From positions 3,720,001 to 3,784,000 of the forward strand of contig CM034099.1 in the NCBI GenBank assembly GCA_019914945.1: 64,000 nucleotides of DNA, written 5' to 3'. Positions 37,567 to 51,600 of this stretch are shown here, one piece after another. Position numbers and translations under genes: made by a program. How positions within the stretch are numbered: the stretch's first letter is position 1; every line of letters starts with the position of its first letter. Under the pieces are notes generated by a model that saw nothing but the letters and a program-made list of their open reading frames with translations, was not told the origin of the DNA and ran no database searches. The DNA comes from Typha latifolia. Its lineage: Eukaryota; Streptophyta; Magnoliopsida; Poales; Typhaceae.

Positions 37567-40295
37567 ATGGCAATGGAAGTCACCCAGATTCTCTTAAATG
37601 CACAGTCAGTGGATAGTTCAACTCGAAAGCATGCAGAAGAAAGTCTGAGGCAATTTCAGGAACAAAACCTTCCATCTTTTTATCTATCTCTCTCCAATGA
37701 GTTGGCAAACAATGAAAAGCCTGTGGATAGTCGTAAACTAGCAGGTTTAATTCTAAAAAATGCCTTGGACGCAAAGGAGCAGTACAGGAAAAATGAACTT
37801 GTTCAAAGATGGTTGTCATTGGATACGGCTGTGAAGTCCCAGGTCAAGGAATGCTTGTTGCAGACTCTATCTTCTCCTGTTCTTGATGCCAGATCTACTG
37901 CATCCCAAGTCATTGCCAAGGTTGCAGGCATAGACTTGCCTCAGAAGCAGTGGCCTGAACTTATACACTCACTACTCTCAAACATACACCAACTCCAGCC
38001 TCATGTTAAGCAGGCGACGCTTGATACACTCGGTTATTTGTGCGAGGAAGTTTCTCCACAAGTTGTGGATCAAGCCCAGGTGAATAAAATCCTTACTGCA
38101 GTGGTCCAGGGCATGAATGCCTCTGAGGCAAGCAGTGATGTCAGGCTGAGCGCTACTAGAGCATTGTACAATGCATTGGGATTTGCTCAGACTAACTTTT
38201 CGAATGACATGGAGAGAGACTATATCATGAGGGTTGTTTGTGAAGCCACTTTGTCGCATGAAGTTAAGATACGACAGGCAGCATTCGAATGTTTGGTGGC
38301 CATCTCATCTGCCTACTATGACAAGCTTGCATCATACATGCAGGACATTTTCAATTTAACAGCAAAAGCTGTGAAAGAAGATGACGAGTCAGTTGCTCTT
38401 CAGGCTATAGAGTTTTGGAGCTCAATATGTGATGAGGAAGTTGACATTTTAGATGAGTACGGAGGTGAATTTACTGCTGATTCTGATATTCCTTGCTTTT
38501 ATTTTATCAAGCAGGCTCTTCCTGCTTTAGTTCCTATGCTCTTGGAGACTCTCCTCAAGCAGGAGGAAGATCAAGATCAGGATGAAGGGGCTTGGAATCT
38601 TGCAATGGCTGGGGGTACATGTTTGGGTTTGGTTGCACGTACTGTTGGAGATGACATAGTTCCTCTAGTAATGCCCTTTATTGAGGAGAGCATTGCAAAA
38701 CCAGATTGGAGGCAGCGTGAGGCGGCAACATATGCTTTTGGCTCTATCTTGGAGGGCCCATCACCAGACAAGCTTATGCCCATTGTCAATGTAGCCCTGA
38801 ACTTTATGCTCGCCGCCTTGATGAAAGACCCAAATAACCAAGTTAAAGACACGACTGCATGGACTTTGGGAAGAATATTCGAGTTTCTTCATGGTTCAAC
38901 TGTGGAAATAATTACTCCAGAGAACTGTCAGCAGATCCTCACTGTCCTGCTTCAGAGCATGAAAGATGTACCCAATGTTGCTGAGAAGGCTTGTGGTGCT
39001 CTTTATTTCCTTGCACAGGGATATGAGGATGTTGGTTCAGCATCACCATTGTCCCCTTTTCTGCAGGAGATTGTACAGTCTCTTCTCACTGTGAGCCACA
39101 GGGAAGATGCTGGAGAATCTCGCTTGCGCACTGCAGCCTATGAGACTCTAAATGAAGTTGTAAGGTGCTCAACCAATGAAACAGCTCCTATCATATTGCA
39201 GTTGGTGCAAGTTATCATGATGGAGCTCCATCAAACGCTAGAGCAACAGAAGCTGTCATCTGATGAGAGAGAGAAGCAGAATGAGCTGCAGGGGCTTCTC
39301 TGTGGATGCTTGCAGGTCATTATCCAGAAGTTGGGAGCAGCAGATACAACAAAGTATGCCCTCATGCAGTATGCAGATCAGATAATGGATCTCTTTTTGA
39401 GGGTTTTTGCTTGCCGAAACGCGACAGTGCACGAAGAGGCTATGCTCGCTATTGGTGCTTTGGCATATGCTGCAGGACCAAATTTTGCAAAATACATGCC
39501 CGGGTTCTATCAATATTTGGAGATGGGCCTTCAGAACTTTGAGGAGTACCAGGTCTGTGCCATTACTGTAGGAGTGGTTGGAGATTTGTGCAGGGCACTG
39601 GAGGACAAAATAATGCCATATTGTGATGGAATCATGACACAGCTTTTGAAGGATCTTTCTAGCAATCAATTGCACAGATCTGTAAAGCCCCCAATATTTT
39701 CGTGCTTTGGTGATATTGCATTGGCTATAGGGGAGAACTTTGACAAGTATCTGATCTATGCCATGCCTATGCTTCAGAGTGCAGCAGAGATGTCTGCACG
39801 AGCAGCGTCAGCTGATGATGAAATGCTTGAATACACCAACCAGCTAAGGAATGGAATTTTGGAAGCTTACTCTGGCATATTACAAGGTTTTAAGAACTCC
39901 CCAAAGACCCAGATATTGATGCCTTATGCACCATACGTCCTTCTGCTCATTGACACTCTCTACAAAGAAAAGGACATGTTAGTCATCTCTCTCTTATATG
40001 TATATTTTTTGCCATGTAATCAATTTTGTACTGTTTTTTTATATTAATTTTTTGTTTTGCTGATTGCTTTTATTCTTCTGACTATCTGCATAACAGGGAT
40101 GATGCTGTGATGAAAGCTGCGATAGGTGTCTTGGGAGATTTGGCTGACACATTAGGCAGTCATGCTGGTCCTTTAATTACTCAGTCTGTTTCAACCAAAG
40201 ACTTTTTGGAAGAATGCCTCTCATCAGATGATAATTTGATTAAGGAATCTGCTGATTGGGCTAAGTTGGCGATCAGTCGTGTGGTCTCTGGTTGA
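37567..40295 (+). CDS. KPNB1: Importin subunit beta-1 (karyopherin beta 1)
   Basis: Two coding exons, 37567-39977 and 40097-40295, sum to 2610 nt and encode 869 residues, almost exactly the family length. The intron splits one ATG codon (AT/G). The N-terminus (MAMEVTQILLNAQSVD) is followed by the importin-beta N-terminal region that binds Ran (about residues 20-100) and a solenoid of HEAT repeats along the whole protein. An acidic segment (KQEEDQDQDEGAWNLAMAGG) marks the acidic loop that contacts cargo or Ran. Importin beta carries importin alpha and cargo through the nuclear pore and is released by RanGTP. The single long coding exon plus a leader intron resembles Arabidopsis At5g53480. A second ATG two codons downstream could also serve. 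The alternative end reading through the intron (826 residues) lacks the conserved ending. Confidence 0.96.
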
Positions 40296-41289
40296 TGATG
40301 GTTATGGTCCATTTGGAGTCTTCATATGCGTGCTAGTTGTGTCAGATCAGGTCGTGAATTGCATAATTTGTCAGTCTTCAGCAGTTTCGCACAAAAGGTT
40401 TTCTTTGGGCGGAATTGAGGGTTGTCACTAACTCATGCATCTGCACCTTGAAGTCAGGGTCTCTTTATTATCTTCATGAAAGCTGAATATCGATGACCCA
40501 CCGTTGCTAACTTTATTGAAGGCCTTGAGATTGTTCTTTCCAGAAGGCACTGGAGAAGGCTCACCCTGAGGTCTCCCTTACATCTGCATTTCATTTCGTC
40601 ATTTTGATGCGGGATCTGCACAATGCAGTTTATAAGAGAAATGCTGGTGTCATCTCACTTACAGACAAGATTACCTTGTCTGTCCAAAATGAATGTCCCT
40701 TAGATGCAACACACTTGTTTGCCTTCTGGAAAGCTAATTTGTATTTAGTAGCCATGGTCTTCAATGTTTAGTTGGAAGATAATTCTTTCCTGTCAAGGCT
40801 CGCCCTAATTTTTTCCCCCTTCATTCTGTTGGATATTTAATTTCTTGAATTTTGTCTTGCGTTGTTTTCAGAGTTGGTCCTTTTGCATTTCATTATGCTT
40901 GAGAGGAGCTATTGCTTCTTTTCTATTGTATGTAATAAGTATGTAACACTCATATGTAATCAGGCGTTGTATTTTGCTTTATATCACTTGCTATTTTCTC
41001 ATTCGTAAGCATTTAAATGCATAACTCAAGTCTACTTATTGAATTCCCTGTTGTGCCTATTCTTTTCCTCTTCTGTTTCTATGTTTCAACTTTCAATCCT
41101 CTGGCTGTACCAACCATGGATGATGGATGAAAGAGTTTGCAAATATAACCAAAGTTGATCCGTAAATTTTAACGAAAGAGGGAGTTTTCTCAAATAAGTT
41201 TATAGTATAGGCAGTTATTTGCAAAAAAGACCAGAAACACGATCCGCGAAGTTCCGTGATTTCCGAGAATTTGAAGGGCATGGGATTTC
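40296..41289. other. 3' UTR of importin beta-1 and spacer
   Basis: About 650 bases after the stop codon look like a long 3' UTR, with possible poly-A signals near 40930-40960. The rest leads into the promoter of the next gene. No coding gene is supported. Confidence 0.5.
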
Positions 41290-41381
41290 GCGCGCCCTTG
41301 CCTATGAATTCGATTAGTTCCGCAGGGTTCCACTCTCGCGTCTGGAGAGAGCACCCGCCATTCTCCTCCACTCGAAGCCTG
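41290..41381 (+). other. Probable non-coding leader exon of DUF2439 gene
   Basis: A GC-richer stretch (TTCCGCAGGGTTCCACTC, CTCTCGCG) ends at a plausible GTACGATC donor after 41381. The nearest acceptor before the coding start is GTATACAG at 42553. Both ends are inferred from composition and splice signals only; the 5' limit is approximate. Confidence 0.4.
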
Positions 41382-42554
41382 GTACGATCTCATTCCCTTC
41401 CGTACTCCCTTTTCCACTGTGCAGTTGGTTCGGAGAAACCCTAGCTCGATATAGATTGGATCGATCTCGGATAGCCTCCCACGCTGCGATTTGGTGAAGT
41501 TTTAATTTATAGAACACGGAACGGATCGAGGAAACCTTAAAAAGGCGATAAGAAGTTAAGGACCCTAATCGGTGTTCTTAGGTGTTCTTATTTTCTTTAC
41601 TCTATCTCCGCTTTTTAGTATTAGGTTTCTTACCTCGTAGCTTGGGAAGGGAAGGGGTCGAGATTTAGGGTCTACGTTGGAATCATGTTATCCTATTACC
41701 TGGAGAAGTTGCATGCTTTTTTGAATCTATCTAATTGTAGCTCATTATAATGAAATTACGCCTAAAAGGGTATGATTTCGTTTTAATCTTCTTTTCTTCT
41801 GGCTATTCAATAGTTATATTCTTCTTCCTGTTTGTACCATATATTTCATATTCTCGCTATTTGCCATAGTCCTGCTATGACCCTGAAACCAAGATTTCCA
41901 GTTTCAAGTATCATCAACATCCTTCAAGAATTCTTTGTTTTGCGTTTCTTTTATAGGAAAATTTGCCCCCCCCCAAAAAAAAAACTCTACCTTATTGTTT
42001 TTTCTAAAAAAACCCTTGACCTTTCATAAAAAATACTCATTTAATACCTTATGTTAATGTTAATTCACATGACCTTGATTTCTAAGAATCTGAAAAGAAA
42101 TATTCAATCTTATTTAACGTGAATGCCCATAAGATCTCATATAAAATGGTTTTACCCTCACAATCATGTAATTGTTGTTTCAATTCTTTTTACTAATTCT
42201 ATATTTTTTAAATTTAAATTACTCCTATCTAAATAGATATTTAAATTTTCATCTCAGTAAGGATATTTCGATAATTTAAGAAGTATGATTACTTAATTTG
42301 TGATATGGTAACATTAGGGTGTTATAATAGTAATAGTAGGGTGTTAATTGGACTTTTTTTTCCAAAGGCAAAGGCTATAGTTTTTTTTTAAATTCCTTTT
42401 TTTATATATTCATTTGCAAACAGCATATTTAACACTTATCTTCATACATTAGAACTCAATCTTTAGATTCTGAGCACTAAGGCAGTTCTTTCTGCTGTTT
42501 GTGTTCCTAATTTTTTTCCCCCTTCCCTTTTTGCCATTTTTGATTGTATACAGC

Positions 42555-42602
42555 ATGAAAAACAATCTGATATTAACTGGACTTTTCTGCGGTAAACTAT
42601 GA
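42555..42602 (+). promoter_or_regulatory. Upstream ORF of 15 codons before DUF2439 gene
   Basis: A short ORF (MKNNLILTGLFCGKL) begins two bases after a good splice acceptor and stops at TGA 42600-42602. That TGA overlaps the ATG at 42599 as ATGA. It lies just ahead of the main start codons at 42599 and 42608. It may reduce or reroute initiation, or it may be chance. Confidence 0.35.
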
Positions 42603-42607
42603 CATGC

Positions 42608-45600
42608 ATGAAAAAATGGATGGTGACATATACAAAACACATGAAGCAGAAGAGGAAAGTTTATCAAGATGGAGTACTAAAGCTCAATGTGTCAGGTGAC
42701 AAGGTACATCTTATCTCCAAGGTCCCCAATAAAAGGAAAAAGTTATCTTTTATTGTGTAAATAATCTGCTGGAATTGCTTTAGCAGTACTATTGTGCTAG
42801 TTTTCTTCGAGAATTGACACGAATATGAAATGCTGATCATATGTACTTACTCTTTCCTATCAGGAGGTTGTCATGAATTTGATCTTTTTCCTTTGCATCA
42901 AAAGGATGTTCCAAACAAAATTCTCCAAGAACATGAGACTTTCTTTTCTGTTTTCTAAATTGATAGTATCCTTATCAATCATCTTTTCAGGTTATGCTGT
43001 ACAACGACAGTGAGAAACTAATAGATAGCAAATTTTTAAGGAAAGATGAAGTGATTGAGTGTGGTGGAACTGTGGCCCTGGAGGTTCATCTTGTTGACAT
43101 CGGAAATTCCATAGAAGACCAGAAGCCTCTTAAAAATTTGAATATCAGTGACAGGGATAAGAAATTAAATGGAAGTTCTGGAACACAAGGAGACGAGGGT
43201 ATACATTTTCACTGTTGCCTCCAAGAATTAATTTTCCTCCCTGCAGAGGCATAATACTTTATATTGACAATGTGCAATTTTTATGTCCCACTGTATGATT
43301 TCAGACATTGGATTGTACTAAGGCTAAAGACCTTTCTTTCAGGAAACAACAACAGAAAATTGCAAAGAGAGCCACTGCTAACAGATTCAAATGTGACATG
43401 GCGCAGCATTGGAAGTAAGTAGTTTAATTGATGAGATTTGAGATACCTAGCTCATTTAGTAGATGATGAAATCAAACCTTTAGTTTCTTTGCTGATGCTA
43501 AAGCTCCTGTTATACATAGAGAGCAAGAGAAGGGCATTCAGTGGTGGACAACTGCAAAACCGTTTTAAGTATCAATTCAAGCCACAGTAATGATCAATCA
43601 GTTGTATGATATGGATATCGAACAAGCAGCTTTAACATCAGAATTTGTTTGCTTTTTTCTTTTGTATTTTTTTCACAATAAATGGCTACTGTTTGACTCA
43701 AATTTGACCCCTAATTCTTCTTTCTCCTCATTAATATGATAACCTTGCTGTAGCAAATAGGCTGTGGCTTGATACTGCAATATTCATCTACCCTACTTGA
43801 CATCTGACAAAAGTATTCTATAATTGTTTTTCCTGACTTAGTGAATAAGAAGACTGGAGCTGTTGAATCTAGTACACCAGAAACTCATCCAAATTCAATG
43901 CATACCACATTAAAAGGTTTGATGCTCAATTTACTTTTTATTGCAGGCTAACATGGAAACCTTGTGTAATTGCTTTAGATATTACATTGTTTTTCACCAG
44001 TGCTTTGTATTCTAAGCCTCTAAAACCCTTCTAGTGGGTTTGTTGTTCCTCTTGATCTTCCTACCAAGTCTAAAGAAGTTAGTCATGATGTTCAATTGTT
44101 CTTACACATAGCGTGCTCTTGTTTTCCTGATTTAAGACGAATGATTATGAATCATCTGAGAGATGAGCAATGAGAGCATGATACTACTGGGGCTCTACTA
44201 ATCCTTGGCATATTACAACCTACTAGACTGAGATATTTGGTGCTCCAGGGCACAACACCAAGAAAGATATTTATTGGTTCACAGAAAATGCACAGGAATA
44301 TAATATGCAGCCCAACTTCTCTTTTTAAGTTTCCACTATTTTAGGCAAAACTTGAAAAGTTTATGGTTCTATTGTGTAGCCCCAACTACTATGGTTCCAT
44401 TTTGTAGCCCCAACTACTAATGCACAAACAAGCATATGTATGTTTCATATTTTTCATATCCTTGACCCTTGGCCAGCTAAACCAAGCCGAGGTTTCCTAC
44501 CATATAAAACAGCAGTAAGGACCAAAAGTTTTTCAGATTTTTCTTTAAAGTATTAATTTGGAATATCATGCTTTGAAGTTCAAAGGATATTCTATAAAGT
44601 GCAAAGAGTCCATGGAGTATTATACTAGGCTGGTGGGTTTGCTAATTTATTTGCAATCTGTATTAATTTAGTACTTCTAAATCCTGGAAAATGACTATAT
44701 TCTTATATTGCTTTCTAAGGACAAATGCATAATGACAGCAAGATCTTGCATTTGAAAGCATTGAGAATTGCTTAGAGTTCACATAGAAGTAGATTCTATG
44801 ATCCAAGAACTTTACAAATAGTCCGTATTTTTATAATCCCTTACATTCTTGTAGAGTGGAATGTCTTGTACACCAACCAATTAACTCAAAAGGCAAAGAA
44901 ATACCATGATGGGATCCTGCGGCTTGTGCAATGTGGTTTGCATATGAAACAGGTTAGTTGTTAATACTTAATATCCTAGTTCTTGTCAGTGCAGAAGGTA
45001 CTCTCCCATTCTCTTTAAATCAGAATATTTAATTTAAATTAAATGTCATAAGAAACTTTTCTAGGACATACTTGAAAACTTGAGGGTGCAAACTTACATT
45101 TTTTATACAGATTTTGCTGTCCACTTTTAGAGCTTCTCTTGCCACACTTATTACAGAAAATATTCAAAATGTTAATTATTTGGTTAACGAAAGGCTTTAG
45201 TTCCCTCATCACAACTAAGATCAGGTATATATTCTTTTCATGATAATTTGAGCTTTGTGTTTTTCCATTAGTCCTACCCTGTTACTGCCGGTACTGCTAA
45301 ATTCAGTACTGGCAATATGTTCTCGTAAATAGTTGGAGACCAACAGAACTTTGGTCATTTCAAGCTAAGGAAGCCTCCTTATGAACACTGAAGACTGCAT
45401 TTTCAGAAATTTTATTACCGGATATGTCCAACTTCTAGTATTTTCTTAATGTCCTTATTCTGCGTTCATTAAAGTAAATGCCTGTTGTATCTCTTGGTTA
45501 CTTATACTGAGCCCCTCACAATCAGAATAAGTTTTGTCAGTAAATTGCATTCTGTATAAGGGTCATATGCCAAAATTTCAAATTTGTCTTTTGTCAGCTA

Positions 45601-48600
45601 TTATCTCTATTCAAGTCTCATCCATTGCTCTACATCTTCCTTGTGTTACCGAATTGCTTCATTGATAATGACTCATAATCAGGTTATTTACTTTTGATGA
45701 TATTTGTGAAAGAACCAATTCATAAAGCTGGCACCTGGTGCAAGCTTACTATTTGAAAATCCTTTAACTTGACACTTATGCAAAACATTGAAATGTCTAA
45801 GTGTGTCAGACATGGGGCAATTGCCAAAAAATCTAAGCATAGGGCATGGCCCTAAATGAAAACATTGAGCCACAGACGTATATACATATTTATATATTTA
45901 TGATGTACAATTTCATAGAAGGATTTATACAAGTAATCTAATGGTGACTGAGAGGAAATATGTACCTAGTGACAGTTTTATATAGATAATTAGATATAAA
46001 CACAGACAATTTGTGGGTATTCTTAATTTCTCAGAGAAATTTACATCCAAAATGTTTTTGATAGATTATAACTTCACCTCTGCTGAGCTAATGTTTAAAT
46101 GCACATTTGGAGTGCAGTATTTATGCATAAAATGAATACTGACTTACTGAGCAATCTTTTATCATTGCATACTTATGTGATTTCTCTTGCTTGTTCAGAT
46201 CATTTTACTGAATGAAGATGGTGCAGTACTGAGCAACAAGTACCTTAAATCTGTTGATGGTGTGGAAAGTGGGATTAAGTATGAGTTACCCAACTATCTG
46301 CTAGAAATTTATGAGCCACGGGTTCTTCAGGAAGGTAAAGTTTCTTACTTCTGAGAGAACTATTTTTCATATTATTAGATGGTTCTATTAACAAAAGACC
46401 TCCATTTTACAATATCCATTAATAAATCAGATGCAAAGTTAGCTGCAGAATGTCATTGTTTATTTGTTTAAATAGTATAGTAGTATAACAAGAGCAAAAG
46501 AATGCCGTGTTTGTTAGAGGACATGACTAATTCATGTATTAATGTGCAGAAGTTCTCCAGAAGAATCCTTCAAAGCAAGTTTTGAGATCTGACATCTCAA
46601 GGAAGAGCAAACTCGTAGGTAATAAAGATTATTACTATAACAAAGTTTCATCGTAACTTGTAAGTGCTCATCTTTTAAAACAAGATGTGACATTTTTATG
46701 GTCGTTGTATATACTGATGTTAAAATATATTCATCTTGGTTAGTTTATTTCAACAATGTGCAGAAGATCCACAGAAGGGTCATTTGGAACAAGCAATAAG
46801 TTCTAGCAACACTGTTATAGGCAAGTCTACAAGTAGTAGAAGTGACAATCCATTAAGTGATGGTTCGTCCTCTCTAACTGAATGGCTTTTGTCATATATG
46901 ATATTTTCGGAATTCTTATTACTTTGACGAAGGACCATGCTAATATGGTATTGCCATATCTTATCTTTACTTGAGCACATTATTCTGCAGTGCATACACC
47001 ATAAACTGCCAATTTGTCAGGATGGTCAGGAGTTTCTTGGGTGGAGGGACTGCTCGACTGCCTAGGACCTCCTAGGCATTTATGTATAGAAATAAAAGGT
47101 TGAAAAATATAGTAACATCTCCCTTATCTATGTCCAAATAAAATATCAAACTTACCAACTAAGTACTTGTAAGATAGAATTTTATGTGGATATCCATCAA
47201 CCAGCTTTTCAGTACAAACTACCAACATTATTCACATTCATGGTACATGGCTATTCTTTGACTGAAACTTCACTCCTACTTCTTTCTCATTCATCAATCA
47301 TCATGATAAGCTTGTTCAAACTTCAAACAATTTAACTTTGGCATGTTACTGTACATTTCCCTGCTCGACATTTGATAAATAAGTCATATGTAATTTGTGA
47401 ACAAGAGGACTGAATTTGTGAGATCTACTTCTCAAGAATCTTGTCCAAACACCAAATTAATCAGATACTTCATCAAAAGGTTAGATACCCCGCATTCTTT
47501 TTACTGCTGGCATATGTGCAATCATTGATTAATTGCTGTAGATAGTGTTATTTTTCATCATTGCGTTTGTAATCTACACAGTTAAAGCCCTTCTAGTAGA
47601 TCTCTTGAAAGATTTTAGCAATATCCGTGCAAGTGCTTTTGTTCTTACACATACTACACTCTGGATTTCTCAATTTAGGAACAAATGTATGGGATTCTTC
47701 TTTGTGTATACGCTGAATCATCTGATAGGTAGAGCAATTTAAGCATAGCACTACTACGGCTTTAGTTGTACAAGACTTTGTGAAAAGCTTGGAATGTTAC
47801 AACCTACTATACTGAGGTAGTGGTGCTGAGGCACACTGCCAAATTGCTGATACACAACATGAATATCATATTCTTAATCCTTGTCTAACTCAGGTAAGCC
47901 AAGGTTCCTTATCATATAATTCCAAGGTAAGGACTGGGGTATCTCAGGATCTGTTTTAAAGTATTTATTTGGAATAATTTCATGATTTGAAGTTGAGAAA
48001 GTTACTCCTTTTAAGTGGAATGAATCTTCAGAAGATTAATATTAGGCTATTGTCTTTTTGCAGGACTATTTGTGATATAGATTGTGAATTAGTACTTCTA
48101 AATCCTGGAGAAAAGATTTCACATCACTTAAAAATATATGCTAAAGGATGTTTTGCTAAGACAAACACAATGACATGGAATTCCTGTACTGGATAGCAAT
48201 AAAGAATAGCTCAAAGTTCATAAATAAGTAGGTTCTGTGCTACAAGATATTTATCAATAGCCCATATTTACAGTCCCTTGCATTCTTGTAGAGTGGAATG
48301 TCTTATACACCACCCAATTAACTCAAAAGGCAAAGAAATATCATGACGGCATCCTGCAACTTACGCAATGTGGTTCACATACAAAACAGGTTAGTTGTTG
48401 ATACATTATCTTTCACTTTTCGTCACTGCAAAAGGTGCTGTCTCATTCTTTGCTAATTGGAATCTTTAAATTATGTCTAGAAGAGAATTTTATATTTATA
48501 TATAAAAGTAACCGAGTGCAGTTTGGTGGAACAAGGGCGAATTTGTTGCAGCTGATTCAGTTAATGTTGAATAGGTAGCTTTACCATTTGCATACTTTAT

Positions 48601-51600
48601 CTAATCTCTCTTGCATGTTCAGATTATTTTACTAGATGAAGATGGTGTGACACTGAGCAGCAGGTACCTAAAGTCAGTTGAAGATGTCAAAAGTGGGATT
48701 AAGTGTGAGTTACCCAACTATCTGGTTGAAATTTGTGAGCCACGGATTCTGCGGGAAGGTAAATTCTTATGTCTGTGAGAACTGTTTCCTATGTTGGTGA
48801 ATTGGTATATTAACAAAACAAAATCTCTTTTTGCAATGTCCATTTCTAAGATGCAAAACTTGCCGTAGAAAAGTTTTTTGTTTAAAGTATACATGAAAAA
48901 CAAAACCATGTCTATCGGAGGACGTGAATGATATGTTCTTATAATCTGCAGAAATCTTCCATAAGAGTCCTTTGGAGCAAGCTTCGAGATCTGACATCCC
49001 AAGGAAGAACAAGTTTCCAAGTAATGAAGGTAGTTGTTATAAAAAAATGTAATTTACTAATTTCATGATCTTGTTTAAACTTTAAAACAGATTTTACTTT
49101 TTTAAGATTATCAGATTATGGGCATCAACATATATTTATGCCGGTTGGTTTATTTTGACAATGTCAGGGGATCAACCAAAGGGTCAATTGGAGCAAACAA
49201 GAAGTTCTAGCAGCACAAATATTGTCAATTCTACAAGTAGTAGAAGTGACAATCCATTACGTGATGGTTCGTTTACTCTAACCAGATGATTTTTGCCGTA
49301 TGTGGTATTCTGCTTGAAATCTTAATACTTTCACAGAATGCAAATATGGTATTGCCAGCATCTCGTCTCTATTAGGTTTCTAAATTTTAAAGGCGTATAT
49401 TACTTATGTGATAAACTGCCTAGTTTAGCCCAGCGGACCAATCAGTCTTTAGGTGGAGGGAATGCTCCGTGCCTAGGGTCCCTATGTACCTAGAGTATAT
49501 AACCTTATAATGCAGTCAACTAGACATCAAAAGATGTAACATTATCGTTACGTATCCTCAAATTAAGGGTGTCCTAGTGCAAGAGGCTCCTCCTATGTGG
49601 GGTCTAGAGACTAGAGAGGGAAAGATGTATGTAGCTTTACCCTCATTTTTTAAGAGAGTATTTTTATTTTTTGAATCCGTAACCTCTTGGATACAAGGGG
49701 TAAGCCTTACCATCACAAAGTTATGCCTTCTATAGGAATTTATTAAATCCAAAATTCATCCAGAGCAAAATCTATTAGCAGTTTGTATTGCTTCTCCAAA
49801 TTGCTAGTCCAAAGCTGCTATCCAAAGATATTCGTGGAAGTACAGAAAGATTATGAATTTAATGAGCTGCGATATAACAGAATATGTAAACTCATAATTT
49901 CTACTAAATTCATTCCAACGCTCTATCACATCCTTTTCCATGAAATATTTTGTTATCCACTTGGACCTTCTTTTTGGAAAAAGGCTTGTAGAAAGAGATT
50001 TTTTTTTTCAAACCAAAATTGGCCTAGGCATTAGCTAGCCACCTGAGCAAGAGGAGGTGCCAACTGCCAAGGCTTCTGCCTAATGTTCTAGGCATAGATT
50101 TACACTTGGTACGTGCTGCATGCCCCTCGACATGGAGGCCCTTAATATGAATGCCTCAACAGTTAGCACACCTGCACATCTCGCCATTGTCGAGTAATGT
50201 GCCTCCGTATGTTGTTTGCCACACATCCTTTAATTTACAAGGTATAATTTACTGGAAGGTCTCTACTTGTCTGGCTCTTGGTGATTCAGGTGATAAGTGC
50301 CTAAGTACCACCTAAGCACCAACTAAGCACCTAATCAACAGTTCTGACAAAAATGTGGCCTGAATTGCTTGAAAGAATGAACTATCTTTTCTAGTTTCAT
50401 CAATGTAATACTACCACATCAAAGTTATATTTTCTTGATAATTTTCTTCTCTGTCCCAGCATGCCAGATTCTGTCTGTTCTAAAGAAGCGATTACCAGAA
50501 GCTAAATGTGACATAAGAGAGCTGCCATTAACACAAGACCAGCCTTCACTATCTTCAGATATAATTTTACTTGATGTAGAAAGTCGGAGCAAGACAGACA
50601 TTAGCCAATCAAGGATGAACCCTTTGGGGAAGATTGTCAGTGACAGCAACACATATGGTCCTATTGGGGGTGGTAGTCAAGTTTATACATCAGGAAGTTC
50701 TTCCAGGAAAGCCGAAACTTCAAGCACATTTTTTGGTTCAGACATTATTGATCCAATTGGCACTGAGCATGAAGGAAGATTTCCAACTCATGATCATTCA
50801 ATCTCCAACAATCTGTTTTCTGGGTATGATTATGCATTTTTAATTCCATGTGAAATGGAAATGATATGATGTGATGCATTAGTAAAATGTTTCAGTCACT
50901 GTTTTCCTTTTCATATTAGATCTTAATTTTCAAGCTCTATTAGAAAGGTGATAATTAGATTCTGTCCCATTAATGGTGTTGGGGGTTAAGTGACTTCTCA
51001 CAACTGTTTTAGAGTTGCAAATTAAGAACCAAGTGATATGTTTGATGTGCAACTTTTGGGGCAACAAGTGAGCATATGTCTGCTTAAGAAGCTAAATATG
51101 TTTGATCACAAGGATTTGTAGTCAATGAGCAGCACAGCACACAGAATGGATGCTTACGTATAGGAATACTCTAAAGCCATAAAAAACATGGATAACCGAT
51201 GTTGAATGCTGACACAGGCAGTCACAATCATGTACGCACATATGAAAACATTTCTCTCACACACACACAACTTACACAAAATGCAGTGATGCAGGATATC
51301 AAATGCAGTAACTGTTTTCTCTTGGTAATTTCGTAATATGTTCTTATTTTTTAAAATTGACTTGAATGCTTCCTTGAAATTTTTACATTTACGGGCTTAT
51401 TGACGAGATTAAAACTCACTCAGCAATATCAATTCTGTTTTAGGCAAGTGGGAGCTGAATCTTCAGTAACCAAGTCGGATAAGTGTATGGAGCAAATTTC
51501 TGTAGGCACTACAACCTCCTGTACGGGATTTAAAATGTCAGATGCTAATACTAGCGCCTCATCAAGAATGAGCCAGGAAATTGCATTAGAAAACATTGAT

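Noticed and set aside
37567..40047. An 826-residue single-exon version of importin beta-1
   Set aside because: Its last 20 or so residues (hydrophobic, MLVISLLYVYF) are intron translation. Splicing at 39977/40097 restores the conserved DMDDAVMKAAIGVLGDLAD ending and the family length.
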